Source: Armatimonadota bacterium (GTDB lineage Bacteria > Armatimonadota > Fimbriimonadia > Fimbriimonadales > Fimbriimonadaceae). Taken from it: a DNA stretch of 64,000 bases. Both the position numbers and the translations under genes were made by a program. Shown here one piece after another: positions 1 through 8,307 of the stretch. Under the pieces are notes generated by a model. The model was not told where the DNA came from. It made no database searches and saw nothing but the letters and a program-made list of their open reading frames with translations. Numbering within the stretch: position 1 is the first letter of the stretch; every line of letters begins with the position of its first letter. The DNA lies in NCBI GenBank assembly GCA_018268355.1, contig JAFDWR010000001.1, positions 955,858-1,019,857 of the forward strand, given 5' to 3'.

Positions 1-911
1 CGGTCGACCTCTTTCCGGGCTTCGACCGAGAGTTGTGCCTCGTCGATCTTGGCGCGCAACTCGTCGAGGTCTTCCCCGCGGTCGTCATCTTCGCCCAGCT
101 CGCGCTGGATCGCCTTGAGCTGCTCGCGAAGGTAGTACTCGCGCTGGGACTTGCTCAGCTCGGTGCTGACTTCGTTTTGGACCTTGCTGGAAAGCTCAAG
201 CACCCGCACTTCGCGGCCGAGCATGCCGAGCAGCGCGCGGAGGCGATCTGGCACTTCGACGGTCTCAAGGACCTCCTGCTTGTCGGTGAGCGGCAGGTTC
301 GTGTGGGCAGCCACGAGGTCGGCCATCACGTTGATCTCCTGCACCGCCTGGGTCAGCGAGCGGAGTTCGTCGGGCAAGTTGGTGGAAAGTCGAACCGCCT
401 GGTCAAAAAGGGCGGCAATGGACCGGCGGAGCGCCTCGATCTCCTCGGGGTCCAGCGAGTCCAAGCTAGGCTCCTCGAGGACCTCAACGCGGGCCCGCAG
501 GAACGGCTCTTCCTGGAGTCGCTCGACAATGCGGAAGCGAGAAATGCCCTGGACGATGAGGCGGACGGTGTCGGGGAGCTTAACGAGCGTGCGAATGATG
601 ACCGCGCAGCCGACTTCATAAACGTCTTCAAAGGTGGGGTGCTCGTCACTCGCTCGCTTCTGGGCAATGACGCCGATGACGCGGTTGTCTCCGACGACGC
701 TCGCATCGACGAGCTGGATTCCCGATTCGCGGGTGACGTTCAGCGGCGCGATGAGCATGGGAAACACCACGCTGTCGCGGAGGGGCATGATGTTCAGCTC
801 TTCGGGGATCGTCGGCTTTTGCTCTTCGAGCTCGTCCTTTCCTTCCGAGTCGCGCACCAGCTCTTCAAGCTCGCTGAGCTGCTCTTCGATCGGCAATCGC
901 ATCCCTTCCAT
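1..911 (-). CDS. lon: ATP-dependent protease Lon, N-terminal part (cut by window edge)
   Basis: Cytoplasmic AAA+ serine protease that degrades misfolded and regulatory proteins. Only the first 303 codons are visible. The LON substrate-binding domain starts near residue 37 with the typical core NIMPLRDSVVFPMLIAPL, and the helical region near residue 265 reads QREYYLREQLKAIQRELGED, the family hallmark. The ATPase and Ser-Lys protease domains lie beyond base 1. The start is fixed by an AGGAGG at 922-927, ten bases upstream, and the ATG shares one base with the hsp20 stop (TGATG), so translation is probably coupled. The order MFS-hsp20-lon on one strand joins a holdase chaperone to a protease, a sensible quality-control unit. 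Confidence 0.97.
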   Translation of the reverse strand, partial: MEGMRLPIEEQLSELEELVRDSEGKDELEEQKPTIPEELNIMPLRDSVVFPMLIAPLNVTRESGIQLVDASVVGDNRVIGVIAQKRASDEHPTFEDVYEVGCAVIIRTLVKLPDTVRLIVQGISRFRIVERLQEEPFLRARVEVLEEPSLDSLDPEEIEALRRSIAALFDQAVRLSTNLPDELRSLTQAVQEINVMADLVAAHTNLPLTDKQEVLETVEVPDRLRALLGMLGREVRVLELSSKVQNEVSTELSKSQREYYLREQLKAIQRELGEDDDRGEDLDELRAKIDEAQLSVEARKEVD

Positions 912-1366
912 CAGTTCATCGCCTCCTGGGAATTGGGGCGAATCTGAACCCGGTGGTCGTTTCGGGGGATGCTCACAAGGAGGATGCCGTTCCGAAGCTG
1001 CGCGCGGATTTCGTCGGTTTGGATGCTGACACTGGGCAATTTGATCTCTCGGCGGAAGTCACCGGTGGGAATCTCGAGTTGGTGATAGCGAGCCTCGGAG
1101 TCCCCGGCGTGACCGTCGCTTAATTTGACGCCGCGAACGACCAAACTGTGCGATTCGGGCTGAAAGGAAAGGGCGACATCTTCGCTACGAACGCCGGCGA
1201 GTTCAATCCGGATCAGAAGTCGGTGGGGCTCTTCGAGGACGTCCACGCGGGGTTCCCAGTGGCTGCCGCTGGCCAGGCTCGGGCGAACGCGAGCCAGCTC
1301 ATCGGAGATCCGGGAGAGCTCCTGGCCTAACTGAAAAAACCACTCGTCCGCATCGCGGCGCGCCAT
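911..1366 (-). CDS. Small heat shock protein, Hsp20/alpha-crystallin family
   Basis: ATP-independent holdase of 151 residues, the usual length. An N-terminal arm (1-45) precedes an alpha-crystallin domain running from about WEPRVDVLEEPHRLLIRIEL to the C-terminal strand RNGILLVSIPRN, which holds the family G-x-L motif (GILLVSIP). A longer open frame upstream overlaps the MFS gene out of frame and is rejected; MARRDADEWFF is the natural start, 5 bases after the MFS stop. It ends in a TGATG overlap with lon, so chaperone and protease are likely made together. No heat-shock (CIRCE) element was seen. Confidence 0.93.
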   Translation of the reverse strand: MARRDADEWFFQLGQELSRISDELARVRPSLASGSHWEPRVDVLEEPHRLLIRIELAGVRSEDVALSFQPESHSLVVRGVKLSDGHAGDSEARYHQLEIPTGDFRREIKLPSVSIQTDEIRAQLRNGILLVSIPRNDHRVQIRPNSQEAMN

Positions 1367-1371
1367 AGGCC

Positions 1372-2643
1372 TTAGTCTACCGCTGGCCTGGGGTCGTCCT
1401 CTGCACTTTTCAGGATCGGCAGCTTCCAGACTGCGAGGGCGAGCGCGGCGATCATGATCACACCGCCAAGCCGGATTGCAGGGGCAAGGCCCACCCGCTC
1501 GGCCAGCTCGCCGAAGAACAGCACGCCAAACGGTCCGATCCCGCTGAGTGCCCAGATGTGCATGCTCACGACGCGGCCACGAAGCGCGTCGGTGCTGAGG
1601 GTCTGGAACAGCGTGTTGCAGGTGTTGAAGATCGTCACCGAGGCAAAGCCCAGGATTGCGAAGAGCGGGAAGGCGATCCAAAGCGACTTCGCGAAGCTGA
1701 GGCCAATCAATCCAAACGCAATGAAGCCAATCGCGGTGCAGATGAGAAGCCCCTTGATGCGGCGATGGCTGTTGGTGGTGAGGAGTACGAGCGCGCTGAG
1801 AGTCCCAACGCCGACCGAGAAGTAGGCCCAGAAGAAGTCCTTGCCGAGGTGGAGAAACTTCTCCGCGATAGCGGGGATCTGGGTGAGATAGAACAGCCCG
1901 AACACGGAGACCATGCACTCGAGGATGAAGAGCAGCTTGAGCGCGGGAGTGCGGAACGTGTAGCGCGCGCCTTCGAGGATGAGGTCAAGAATGGGGCCTG
2001 CCTCCTTGTTCGCCGACGTCAGGTCGCTGCGGATTGCCATCACCGCAAAGATGAGCGCGAAGAAGCTGAGTCCGTTCACCAGGTAGCAGGCTGAGGGGCC
2101 CATCGTCCGGAGCAGCATGCCGCCGATGACGGGGCCCAAGATCCGCGAAATGTTGAACGTCATCGCGTTCAGCGGGATCGCCGCGCCGAGGTCTTCGGGC
2201 GGGACAACGCGGCTGATGATCGACTGCCGAGTCGGCATTTCAATCGCGCTCACCGTGCCGAGGACGGCGGCGACGCCGACCAAAAGGCCATAGGTCGCGA
2301 TTCCGCGGAAGGCGGTGTAGGCCAGGAGCAGAGCCCCCGCCGCAAAGATCGCCTGAGTGGCAATGAGCACCTTTCGCTTGTCGAGGGTGTCGGTGAGGAC
2401 GCCCGCGATGGGACCGAGGATGGTCACCGGGATCATCTGGGCGAACGAGACCATTGCGAGGGCGCGTTCGGACCCGGTGAGCTGATAGACGTAGTAGCCC
2501 TGGGCGACGTTTTGAATCCAGCTCCCCATGAAGCTGAGGAACGCGCCGAACCAGAGGAGGCGAAAATCGGGGTGCCGAAAAGCACGAAGCGCTCCGGGAT
2601 TCTTCTCTCGGCCGATTGCGAGAGAGGAATCGGAGCGCGCCAT
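1372..2643 (-). CDS. MFS transporter, EntS-like (MFS_3) family
   Basis: Inner-membrane secondary transporter of 423 residues with about 12 hydrophobic segments. The N-terminus (FRHPDFRLLWFGAFLSFMGS, then WIQNVAQGYYVYQLTGS) is the typical opening of the MFS_3 group that includes enterobactin exporter EntS and many drug exporters. The cytoplasmic loop 2-3 motif is present as GPIAGVLTDTLDKRKVL. The substrate cannot be read from sequence. It lies 33 bases downstream of the small Cys-rich gene and 5 bases upstream of hsp20, so all four genes to lon are probably one operon. Confidence 0.85.
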   Translation of the reverse strand: MARSDSSLAIGREKNPGALRAFRHPDFRLLWFGAFLSFMGSWIQNVAQGYYVYQLTGSERALAMVSFAQMIPVTILGPIAGVLTDTLDKRKVLIATQAIFAAGALLLAYTAFRGIATYGLLVGVAAVLGTVSAIEMPTRQSIISRVVPPEDLGAAIPLNAMTFNISRILGPVIGGMLLRTMGPSACYLVNGLSFFALIFAVMAIRSDLTSANKEAGPILDLILEGARYTFRTPALKLLFILECMVSVFGLFYLTQIPAIAEKFLHLGKDFFWAYFSVGVGTLSALVLLTTNSHRRIKGLLICTAIGFIAFGLIGLSFAKSLWIAFPLFAILGFASVTIFNTCNTLFQTLSTDALRGRVVSMHIWALSGIGPFGVLFFGELAERVGLAPAIRLGGVIMIAALALAVWKLPILKSAEDDPRPAVD

Positions 2644-2676
2644 AACTTTATTGACGCCGCAAGGGAAAGGTTTGTC

Positions 2677-2886
2677 TCAGGCTGCGTCGTCGAACAGGTC
2701 GTCCATGATGCTGCGGGCCGGTTCTGCGTTCACGATGTCCCAGTTGTCACAGTCGAGCCGTCGGCAATGGATCATGCGTTGCACCGAGCCATTTTCCGTT
2801 TCGACGTCGGCGGTTTTTGCGAACCGGCAGTCGAGACATAGCTCGGGTTCGAGCAGTCGCACAATTTTGAGTTGACGTTTTGCCAT
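2677..2886 (-). CDS. Small Cys-rich hypothetical protein (69 aa)
   Basis: Unrecognised 69-residue protein. It has a CxxC (CLDC, residues 17-20) and two further cysteines in CRRLDC (41-46), a spacing that suggests a single four-Cys metal site, probably zinc. The C-terminus is acidic (DDLFDDAA). Start is ATG at 2886; it leads into the MFS gene 33 bases on, same strand. The regular ORF structure and position at the head of an operon argue for a real gene. Function unknown. Confidence 0.7.
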   Translation of the reverse strand: MAKRQLKIVRLLEPELCLDCRFAKTADVETENGSVQRMIHCRRLDCDNWDIVNAEPARSIMDDLFDDAA

Positions 2887-3097
2887 CCTTCGGCCTTCCC
2901 TTCTCGCCCCGCAGAATCCTTTGCTGGGCTTGCTTAAGAGAGTTTTCGGAGGGTGGCGGGGTGAGGTGTCACGGGAGGTTTACGGGGTTTTTGGGTCGCC
3001 CTGGTAGGTTCACCGGGGTGGGGCAAGGACGGACGAGACGATCCGGAAATTGCCACGAAAGCTGCGCTTGAGGGAGGGATGGCGCGGGGGCCAAGCA

Positions 3098-3171
3098 TGG
3101 CTGCCGGACTAGGATTCGAACCTAGACGTGCGGCACCAAAAACCGCTGTCCTGCCATTAGACGATCCGGCA
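3098..3171 (-). tRNA. tRNA-Gln (anticodon TTG)
   Basis: On the minus strand a complete cloverleaf can be folded: acceptor TGCCGGA/TCCGGCA, anticodon stem GCGGT/GCCGC around loop TTTTGGT (anticodon TTG), and T-arm CTAGG-TTCGAAT-CCTAG. Discriminator is G and CCA is encoded, so 74 nt in all. It reads CAA codons. Confidence 0.95.
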
Positions 3172-3208
3172 ACTTCCTCTATTGAACCCCAAGGGCCGGG
3201 CAAACGAC

Positions 3209-3240
3209 AAGAGGTGCCCGGCGAGAACCGGGCACCTCTT
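3209..3240 (-). terminator. Hairpin terminator after the 3264-3707 gene
   Basis: Perfect 13-bp inverted repeat (AAGAGGTGCCCGG / CCGGGCACCTCTT) with a 6-base loop, just beyond the stop of the minus-strand gene ending at 3264. No long T-tract, so the strength is uncertain. It also separates that gene from tRNA-Gln. Confidence 0.7.
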
Positions 3241-3263
3241 GGATTCAACTCGATCCGGTTGCC

Positions 3264-3695
3264 TTACTTCGAGAAGACGATGCTGATGTTCATCGGGCCC
3301 TGGTTCTGGCTCGAAACCAGCTTGCCGCCCTTCATCTCGAGGGTGAGCGGGGTGCTCTGCTTCGAGGGCTTGCCGTTGGTGATCTTGGTGGTGAGGATCA
3401 CCTTGGTGCCCTTCACGACGTAGGTGCCGCTGGCATCCATGTTCTGGCCGCCGGGCATTCCCGATCCCTTCACGGTGAAGGTCTTGTCGCCCTTCAGGTT
3501 CAGCATGAGGCGAGCCTTGGCGAGCATTTGCTTGGCCATTTCCATCTGCTGCTTCTGCTCCGCATTCTTCGGTGCGGGCATCTTCGAGAGATCAGCCGAG
3601 ATCTTCCCGGTCCAGTTGCCAACCACGCTGGGCTGGGCGAAGCTCGAGGCGGTCACGGCGATCAATAGGGCACCGCAGAGGGCGCGAGTGTTCAA
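3264..3695 (-). CDS. Secreted hypothetical protein, lipocalin-like fragment
   Basis: Unrecognised secreted protein of about 143-147 residues. The N-terminus LNTRALCGALLIAVTASSFA is a clear signal peptide with likely cleavage after FAQ. The mature part begins VVGNWTGKI and contains a Lys/Gln/Met-rich helix (about 47-65) followed by beta strands, including SGTYVVKGTKVILTTKITNG, which resembles the small lipocalin-like domains that report added weight to TxG strands. Start choice: the open frame extends to a TTG at 3707, but GTG at 3701 and ATG at 3698 lie just below a CATAAT hexamer, so one of these is preferred; exact start is uncertain by four codons. A hairpin terminator follows. Confidence 0.7.
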   Translation of the reverse strand: MNTRALCGALLIAVTASSFAQPSVVGNWTGKISADLSKMPAPKNAEQKQQMEMAKQMLAKARLMLNLKGDKTFTVKGSGMPGGQNMDASGTYVVKGTKVILTTKITNGKPSKQSTPLTLEMKGGKLVSSQNQGPMNISIVFSK

Positions 3696-3785
3696 CATCA
3701 CGCCCAATTATGCAACGTTTTCATCAAAACTGGCTCCAAACGGGACCTCTTGCCCGTCAGGATTGGTACTCTTATTGGTGGCGAA

Positions 3786-4157
3786 ATGATTCGGATTGTG
3801 GGGCTTAACCGAAACGAGAACCCGATGCAGGAATTCCTCCTGCTGCAAAACCAGGGTTCGCTACGGCAGAACATCCGCGGACTTGCGGTGGTTGCCGAGG
3901 CCTCAATTGACGATGGTGCGCACGCCAACGGCGTCCACCTCTTCGCCGAGAGCGAGCTGATCCCCGCAGGATGCTTCATCCTCCTTCGAACCGGCGTCGG
4001 TATCCCGCGCTGGACGAAGACGAAGGACGGCCAGCTGATCTACAACGCCTACATCGGCCGCGACGAGTCGCTCTGGATCAACATCTCGGGTCCGATCCAC
4101 GTTCTCACCCCTCAGCACACCTGGGTCGAGCGCAAAGAGCACGTCACTGTCGTCTAA
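3786..4157 (+). CDS. Hypothetical protein, possible lamin-tail-like beta domain (123 aa)
   Basis: Cytoplasmic-looking protein of 123 residues with no signal peptide. The opening IRIVGLNRNENPMQEFLLLQ, then NQGSLRQNIRGLAVV, and later VHLFAESELIPAGCFILLRTG resemble the LTD (lamin-tail) beta-sandwich pattern, where an N-x-N-P-x-x-E-F-x-x-L-x-N opening strand is common. This family assignment is an inference. ATG at 3786 was chosen over an upstream TTG at 3750 because homology-like text begins there. Its stop overlaps the pth stop by three bases, tail to tail. Confidence 0.65.
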   Translation: MIRIVGLNRNENPMQEFLLLQNQGSLRQNIRGLAVVAEASIDDGAHANGVHLFAESELIPAGCFILLRTGVGIPRWTKTKDGQLIYNAYIGRDESLWINISGPIHVLTPQHTWVERKEHVTVV

Positions 4158-4762
4158 AGCGTCTTGTTCCAGGCATCGACCTCTTCGAGGGCTCGATTCC
4201 ATTCCCCCGCTAGGATTCTCGACACCGCCCGTTCGGCGGCGACCAAAGCCTTGTCCACCAAGGCGCGGTCCGCGGGGTTCATCCGACCGAGGACGTGTTC
4301 CACCGTCGCATCGTCGCTGCGGCCAATCCCAATCTTCAGGCGTGGATACTCGGTGGTTCCGAGCGAGTTGATCAGCGACCGGTGACCGTTGTGGCCACCA
4401 TGACTCCCGTCCGCACGAAGGCGAAGCCGCGCCAGAGGTAGGTCGAGGTCGTCGGCAATGACGAGGATGCGCGCTGGCTTCACGCCGTGCCGACGAGCAA
4501 GCGGCGCAACCGATTGGCCGCTCAGGTTCATGTAGGTGAGCGGCTTGGCGAGGAGCACCTGCACGCCGTCGATGAGCCCCGAGCCGACCATCGCGCGGTC
4601 CTGCCCCTTGTTCACCGTGATCGAATTCGCCTTCGCGAGGTGGTCGATGAGGTCAAAACCCACGTTGTGACGGGTGCCACGATATTCAGCCCCGGGGTTG
4701 CCGAGGCCGACGATCATCCACTCGATGGGAAGGCTAGGCGTGGCTGGCTTTTTGCGAAACAT
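4154..4762 (-). CDS. pth: Peptidyl-tRNA hydrolase
   Basis: Releases tRNA from stalled peptidyl-tRNA so it can be reused; essential in most bacteria. Motifs are clear: IVGLGNPGAEYRGTRHNVGF carries the catalytic His region, KPLTYMNLSG binds the tRNA, and DDLDLPLARLRLRADGSHGG followed by NGHRSLINSLGT is the family signature. About 202 residues from ATG 4762; an ATG at 4801 gives 13 more residues. Either start lies inside the 3' end of uppP, so translation is coupled to it. Last gene of the comEB-to-pth operon. Confidence 0.97.
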   Translation of the reverse strand: MFRKKPATPSLPIEWMIVGLGNPGAEYRGTRHNVGFDLIDHLAKANSITVNKGQDRAMVGSGLIDGVQVLLAKPLTYMNLSGQSVAPLARRHGVKPARILVIADDLDLPLARLRLRADGSHGGHNGHRSLINSLGTTEYPRLKIGIGRSDDATVEHVLGRMNPADRALVDKALVAAERAVSRILAGEWNRALEEVDAWNKTL

Positions 4763-5618
4763 GAGCGGCAGCGGTTGCTGGCTTTTTGTCGGCGCCCGCA
4801 TCGGCAGGGATCCGTCCCGAACTCACCAAGAAGATGATGATGGCACCGAGGACGATTCGGTACAGCACGAACGGGGCGATGCCGCGCTTCTTCAGGAAGT
4901 TCATGAAGAACGCAATCGCGGCGTATCCGACGACGGCAGAAACGACGGTGGCGACCAGCGTGGGCGTGAGCATCGCGCCGGTCAGGTTTTTGCGCTCCTT
5001 ATAGAGCTCAAAGAGTCCGGAACCAAGGATGCTCGGGAAGCTGAGGAGGAAGCTGAACCGCGCTGCGCTCGACCGGTCAAAGCCTGCCCAAAGCGCGCCG
5101 GAGATTGTGCTGCCGCTGCGGCTCATGCCGGGAATGAGCGCGAGCGCCTGCCACAGACCAACGATGATGCCGTCCTTGGGCTGAACGTCGTCCACCTTGC
5201 GCTTGCCTTGGGCGAGTCGCTCGCTGAGGAACATGACGATGCCGAGGATGATGAGGGCCGCGCCAACGATGTACAGCGAGCGGAAGGTGGTCTCGATCTT
5301 GTCCTTGAGGGCAAGACCGAGGACGATGATTGGGATCGTGCCATAGAACACCGCCCACCCAAGCTTGGCATCAGGGTTGTCCTTTTCTTTGCCCAGGATC
5401 GACTTGGCCCACGCCGAAATCCCGCGCCGAAGGTCGTCGAAGAAGTAGACCGTGACCGCGAGCAGCGTCCCGAGCTGGATGACCGCGGTGAAGGCGGTTC
5501 CCGGGTCCGACCAACCCATGATCGACGGCAGGATGCGCAGATGCGCACTGCTCGACACGGGGATGAATTCGGTGAGGCCTTGCACGATGCCGTACAGGAT
5601 GGCGTGGATCAGTTCCAT
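4734..5618 (-). CDS. uppP: Undecaprenyl-diphosphatase (BacA/UppP)
   Basis: Integral membrane phosphatase that turns undecaprenyl diphosphate into the monophosphate carrier for cell-wall and glycan synthesis, also giving bacitracin resistance. The N-terminal signature GIVQGLTEFIPVSSSAHL includes the (E/Q)xxxE-type acidic residues, and PGMSRSGSTISGALWAGFDR is the second family motif with the catalytic Arg. 294 residues with about eight membrane spans, slightly longer than usual because of an Ala/Lys-rich tail that overlaps pth. Its ATG lies 10 bases inside wecB. The context with WecA-type priming enzyme and WecB fits carrier recycling. Confidence 0.97.
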   Translation of the reverse strand: MELIHAILYGIVQGLTEFIPVSSSAHLRILPSIMGWSDPGTAFTAVIQLGTLLAVTVYFFDDLRRGISAWAKSILGKEKDNPDAKLGWAVFYGTIPIIVLGLALKDKIETTFRSLYIVGAALIILGIVMFLSERLAQGKRKVDDVQPKDGIIVGLWQALALIPGMSRSGSTISGALWAGFDRSSAARFSFLLSFPSILGSGLFELYKERKNLTGAMLTPTLVATVVSAVVGYAAIAFFMNFLKKRGIAPFVLYRIVLGAIIIFLVSSGRIPADAGADKKPATAAAHVSQKASHA

Positions 5619-6742
5619 GGGGATTCGTGGGGGGAGTCAATGCCGAGCGACTTGAGGAGCAGGTAGCGAATCCGCGCCGAAGCCCTACCGTCGCCATAGG
5701 GGCTGACCGCATTAGCCATCGCGTGATAGGCGGTTTCGTTGGCGAGCAACTCGGTGCCCTCGGCGACAATGTGCTCTTCGTCGGTGCCGACGAGCTTCGC
5801 GGTCCCGGCGGTGACGCCTTCGGGGCGTTCAGTGGTCTCGCGAAGAACGAGCACGGGGATGCCGAACGCGGGTGCTTCCTCTTGGACGCCGCCGGAGTCG
5901 CTCAGGATGAGCGAGGCCCGCTTCATCAGCTTGACGAAAGCCTCGTAGTCGGGCGGCTCAATGAGGTCAATTCGGTCGTGGCCGCTGAGTACTTCGCCGA
6001 GCGTCGCGCGGACGGAGGGGTTGGCGTGTTGGGCGACGACGAGCCGAACGTCGGGGAACGCTTCGACGATTCGCCGTGCGGCGCGCGCGATCCGTCGCTG
6101 GGGCTCGCCCCAGTTCTCGCGTCGGTGGGTGGTGAGGAGCACAACTCGACCGGGCCAGTCGCCATACCAATCTGCGGTGGATTGCGCTTCCATGAACCGG
6201 ACGGCGTCAATCCCGGTGTTGCCGGTGACGGTGACCGTGTCGGCGGGTTTGCCTTCTCGAATCAGGTTGTCGGCCGCCCACGCGGTGGGGGCGAAGTGCC
6301 ACTCGGCGACGAGCCCGGCTGCGCGGCGGTTGAACTCTTCGGGGAACGGGTTGTGAATCGTGTCGGTCCGGAGGCCAGCCTCGACGTGGCCAAAGGGAAT
6401 CTGGCGATAGAAGGCGGCGAGGGCGGCGGCAAAGGTGGTCGTGGTGTCGCCTTGGGCAAGGATGGCCTGGGGCGAGTGCTCGGCGATCGCCTGGTCCAGC
6501 CCTTCGAGCGCGCGGGCGGTCACCTGGGCCAGGGTTTGGCCGTGCTGCATGATCGCAAGGTCGCGGTCGGGCTTGAGGCCGAACGCACCGAGAGCACTCG
6601 CGAGCATCTCGCGATGCTGACCGGTGGAAACGAGAAGCGTCGTGACGAGGTCGGGGAATCGCCTCAGCTCCAGCACGACCGGCGCGACCTTGATCGCCTC
6701 GGGTCGCGTGCCAACCACGAGGATCACAACCGGCCTAGGCAC
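5609..6742 (-). CDS. wecB: UDP-N-acetylglucosamine 2-epimerase, non-hydrolysing
   Basis: Interconverts UDP-GlcNAc and UDP-ManNAc in the cytoplasm for surface glycans. 377 residues, the normal length. Signatures are VVGTRPEAIKVAPVVLEL at the N-terminus, QGDTTTTFAAALAAFY, GHVEAGLRT, and DSGGVQEEAPAFGIPVL near residue 285, all hallmarks of the GT-B fold epimerase. Starts with GTG at 6742, overlapping the end of the upstream transferase gene by 8 bases. Between tagO/wecA and uppP, it suggests that ManNAc-type sugars are attached to an undecaprenyl-linked polymer. Confidence 0.96.
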   Translation of the reverse strand: MPRPVVILVVGTRPEAIKVAPVVLELRRFPDLVTTLLVSTGQHREMLASALGAFGLKPDRDLAIMQHGQTLAQVTARALEGLDQAIAEHSPQAILAQGDTTTTFAAALAAFYRQIPFGHVEAGLRTDTIHNPFPEEFNRRAAGLVAEWHFAPTAWAADNLIREGKPADTVTVTGNTGIDAVRFMEAQSTADWYGDWPGRVVLLTTHRRENWGEPQRRIARAARRIVEAFPDVRLVVAQHANPSVRATLGEVLSGHDRIDLIEPPDYEAFVKLMKRASLILSDSGGVQEEAPAFGIPVLVLRETTERPEGVTAGTAKLVGTDEEHIVAEGTELLANETAYHAMANAVSPYGDGRASARIRYLLLKSLGIDSPHESPWN

Positions 6743-7778
6743 GCGATTTCACCAAGAAGATGAAGAGTCCGCAGAGCGCAGCGGCGGCGATATAGAGCAC
6801 GAAGACCGTCTGGCGCTGGGATAGGCCCTTGCCAAGGAGCGTGTGGTGCAAGTGCCGCTTGTCGGCTTGGGTGATCGGCTGGCGAGCGATGAGTCGCCGG
6901 GTGATGACGAAGAAGGCGTCGAAGATCGGGACGCCGAAGACGAGGATCGGCACCACGAGTGAGATCGCGGCGACCGTCTTCACCGCGCCGATGATGCTGA
7001 GACAAGCCAGTGTGAACCCGAGGATGTAGGCACCGCCGGTGCCCATGATGATCTTCGCGGGGTTGTAGTTGTGCTTCAGGAACCCGAGCGATGCACCCGC
7101 CACTGCCGCGCCGAGGATGGCCGCGCGGGGCTGGGCACCGACCACGGCAACGATGACGAGGGTCGCGGCGGAGATCGTCGCAATGCCCGCCGCGAGGCCG
7201 TCAACGCCGTCGATGGTGTCCATCGTCTTCGTGACGATGAAGATGTAGATCGCGGTGATGAGGATCGCGGCCCACGGGGCAAAGGCGACGTAGCTCGGCG
7301 GCTCGCTGAGCGGGATGCCGAGCGACTTGATTTGGATTGTGCCCGAGGTGAGCCCGGTGAAGAACTGGATTCCGACGCCAGCGAGAAGCAGGACGAGGAG
7401 CTGGATCTTGGCCGAGAACTGGTAGAGGTCATCGAGCGCGCCTACGACGACGAGCACCGCGCCGATCAGCAAGATGCCAATGAGATACGGCGGGAACGGC
7501 TGCTTCGGCGAAGCAAAGGGCATCACGGCGAGCAACGCAACCGCCATGCCGGCGTAGATCGCGAGTCCGCCCCATCGCGGGAGCGGCTCCTTGTGGATGC
7601 GTCGATCGTCGCGCTTGGGGTCGTCGACCGCGCCCTTATCGATGGCGAGGCGTCGCACCCAAGGCGTGAGAATCCAGCTCACCGCCAAGGCGACGAGTCC
7701 GGCCAGAAGGGGAGCACGGAAGCCACTCAGAACCTTCGACTGAGCGGTAACGGCGGCGATCAAAGCGTCAAAATCCAT
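6735..7778 (-). CDS. wecA: Undecaprenyl-phosphate GlcNAc-1-phosphate transferase (WecA/TagO, MraY family)
   Basis: Polytopic membrane enzyme that transfers GlcNAc-1-phosphate from UDP-GlcNAc to undecaprenyl phosphate, the first step of O-antigen, enterobacterial-common-antigen or teichoic-acid type polymers. Motifs: VDDPKRDDRRIHKEPLPRWG (substrate loop), VGALDDLYQFSAKIQ (DD pair), KTMDTIDGVDGLAAG (the NxxNxxDGxDGL-type motif, here D-T-I-D), and HHTLLGKGLSQRQ (C-terminal His loop). 347 residues with about eleven membrane spans. ATG 7778 sits two bases below the comEB stop. The polymer type cannot be decided here. Confidence 0.93.
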   Translation of the reverse strand: MDFDALIAAVTAQSKVLSGFRAPLLAGLVALAVSWILTPWVRRLAIDKGAVDDPKRDDRRIHKEPLPRWGGLAIYAGMAVALLAVMPFASPKQPFPPYLIGILLIGAVLVVVGALDDLYQFSAKIQLLVLLLAGVGIQFFTGLTSGTIQIKSLGIPLSEPPSYVAFAPWAAILITAIYIFIVTKTMDTIDGVDGLAAGIATISAATLVIVAVVGAQPRAAILGAAVAGASLGFLKHNYNPAKIIMGTGGAYILGFTLACLSIIGAVKTVAAISLVVPILVFGVPIFDAFFVITRRLIARQPITQADKRHLHHTLLGKGLSQRQTVFVLYIAAAALCGLFIFLVKSRA

Positions 7779-7780
7779 CC

Positions 7781-8269
7781 CTAGGCCTTAACTTCCCCAC
7801 CAAGATCAACAGGCTCCAAACCCTCGCCGTTCCATCTCAGGACTTCCATTTCGCTGAACCGGAAGAGCTCTTTGCTGAACTCGTCCGGATAGTCTCCTTC
7901 ATAAATGACGCGGCGGATGCCTGCGTTGATGATCATTTTCGCGCAGTTGTTGCAAGGCTGGCAGGTGACGTACATCGTCGCCCCTTCACAGCTCACCCCA
8001 ACCTGGGCGGCCTGGAGCAAGGCGTTCTGCTCGGCATGGAGTGCGCGGATGCAATGGCCTGCCCGCATACAGCCAAGCGGCCAATCGTGATCGGGGCCCC
8101 CTTCGGGGCAGTGCGGCAAGCCGCGCGGTGCGCCGTTGTAACCGGTGGCAATCACCCGCTTGTCACGGACAATCACCGAACCCACCGACCGGCGTGGGCA
8201 GGTCGCCCGCGACTTTACTAGGTGAGCGATCTGCATGAAGTAAGAATCCCAACTCGGCCGGTCCAACAT
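7781..8269 (-). CDS. comEB: dCMP deaminase (ComEB-like)
   Basis: Cytoplasmic zinc enzyme converting dCMP to dUMP for thymidylate synthesis. The zinc site is complete: HAEQNALLQAA gives the His and catalytic Glu, and CQPCNNCAK gives the two Cys ligands. The N-terminal VKSRATCPRRSVGSVIVRD and GYNGAPRGLPHC are typical of ComEB/dCMP deaminases. 162 residues. A CATAAT hexamer lies ten bases before the ATG. First gene of a five-gene minus-strand operon ending in pth, divergent from the M14 peptidase with 38 bases between the starts. Confidence 0.95.
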   Translation of the reverse strand: MLDRPSWDSYFMQIAHLVKSRATCPRRSVGSVIVRDKRVIATGYNGAPRGLPHCPEGGPDHDWPLGCMRAGHCIRALHAEQNALLQAAQVGVSCEGATMYVTCQPCNNCAKMIINAGIRRVIYEGDYPDEFSKELFRFSEMEVLRWNGEGLEPVDLGGEVKA

Positions 8270-8307
8270 GCGCCCTTGAATTATGCCGAACGGTGTATGC
8301 TCCGCGC

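Noticed and set aside
33-947. 304-aa open frame on the plus strand
   Set aside because: It is the mirror of lon; the minus-strand frame reads as a clear Lon N-terminus.
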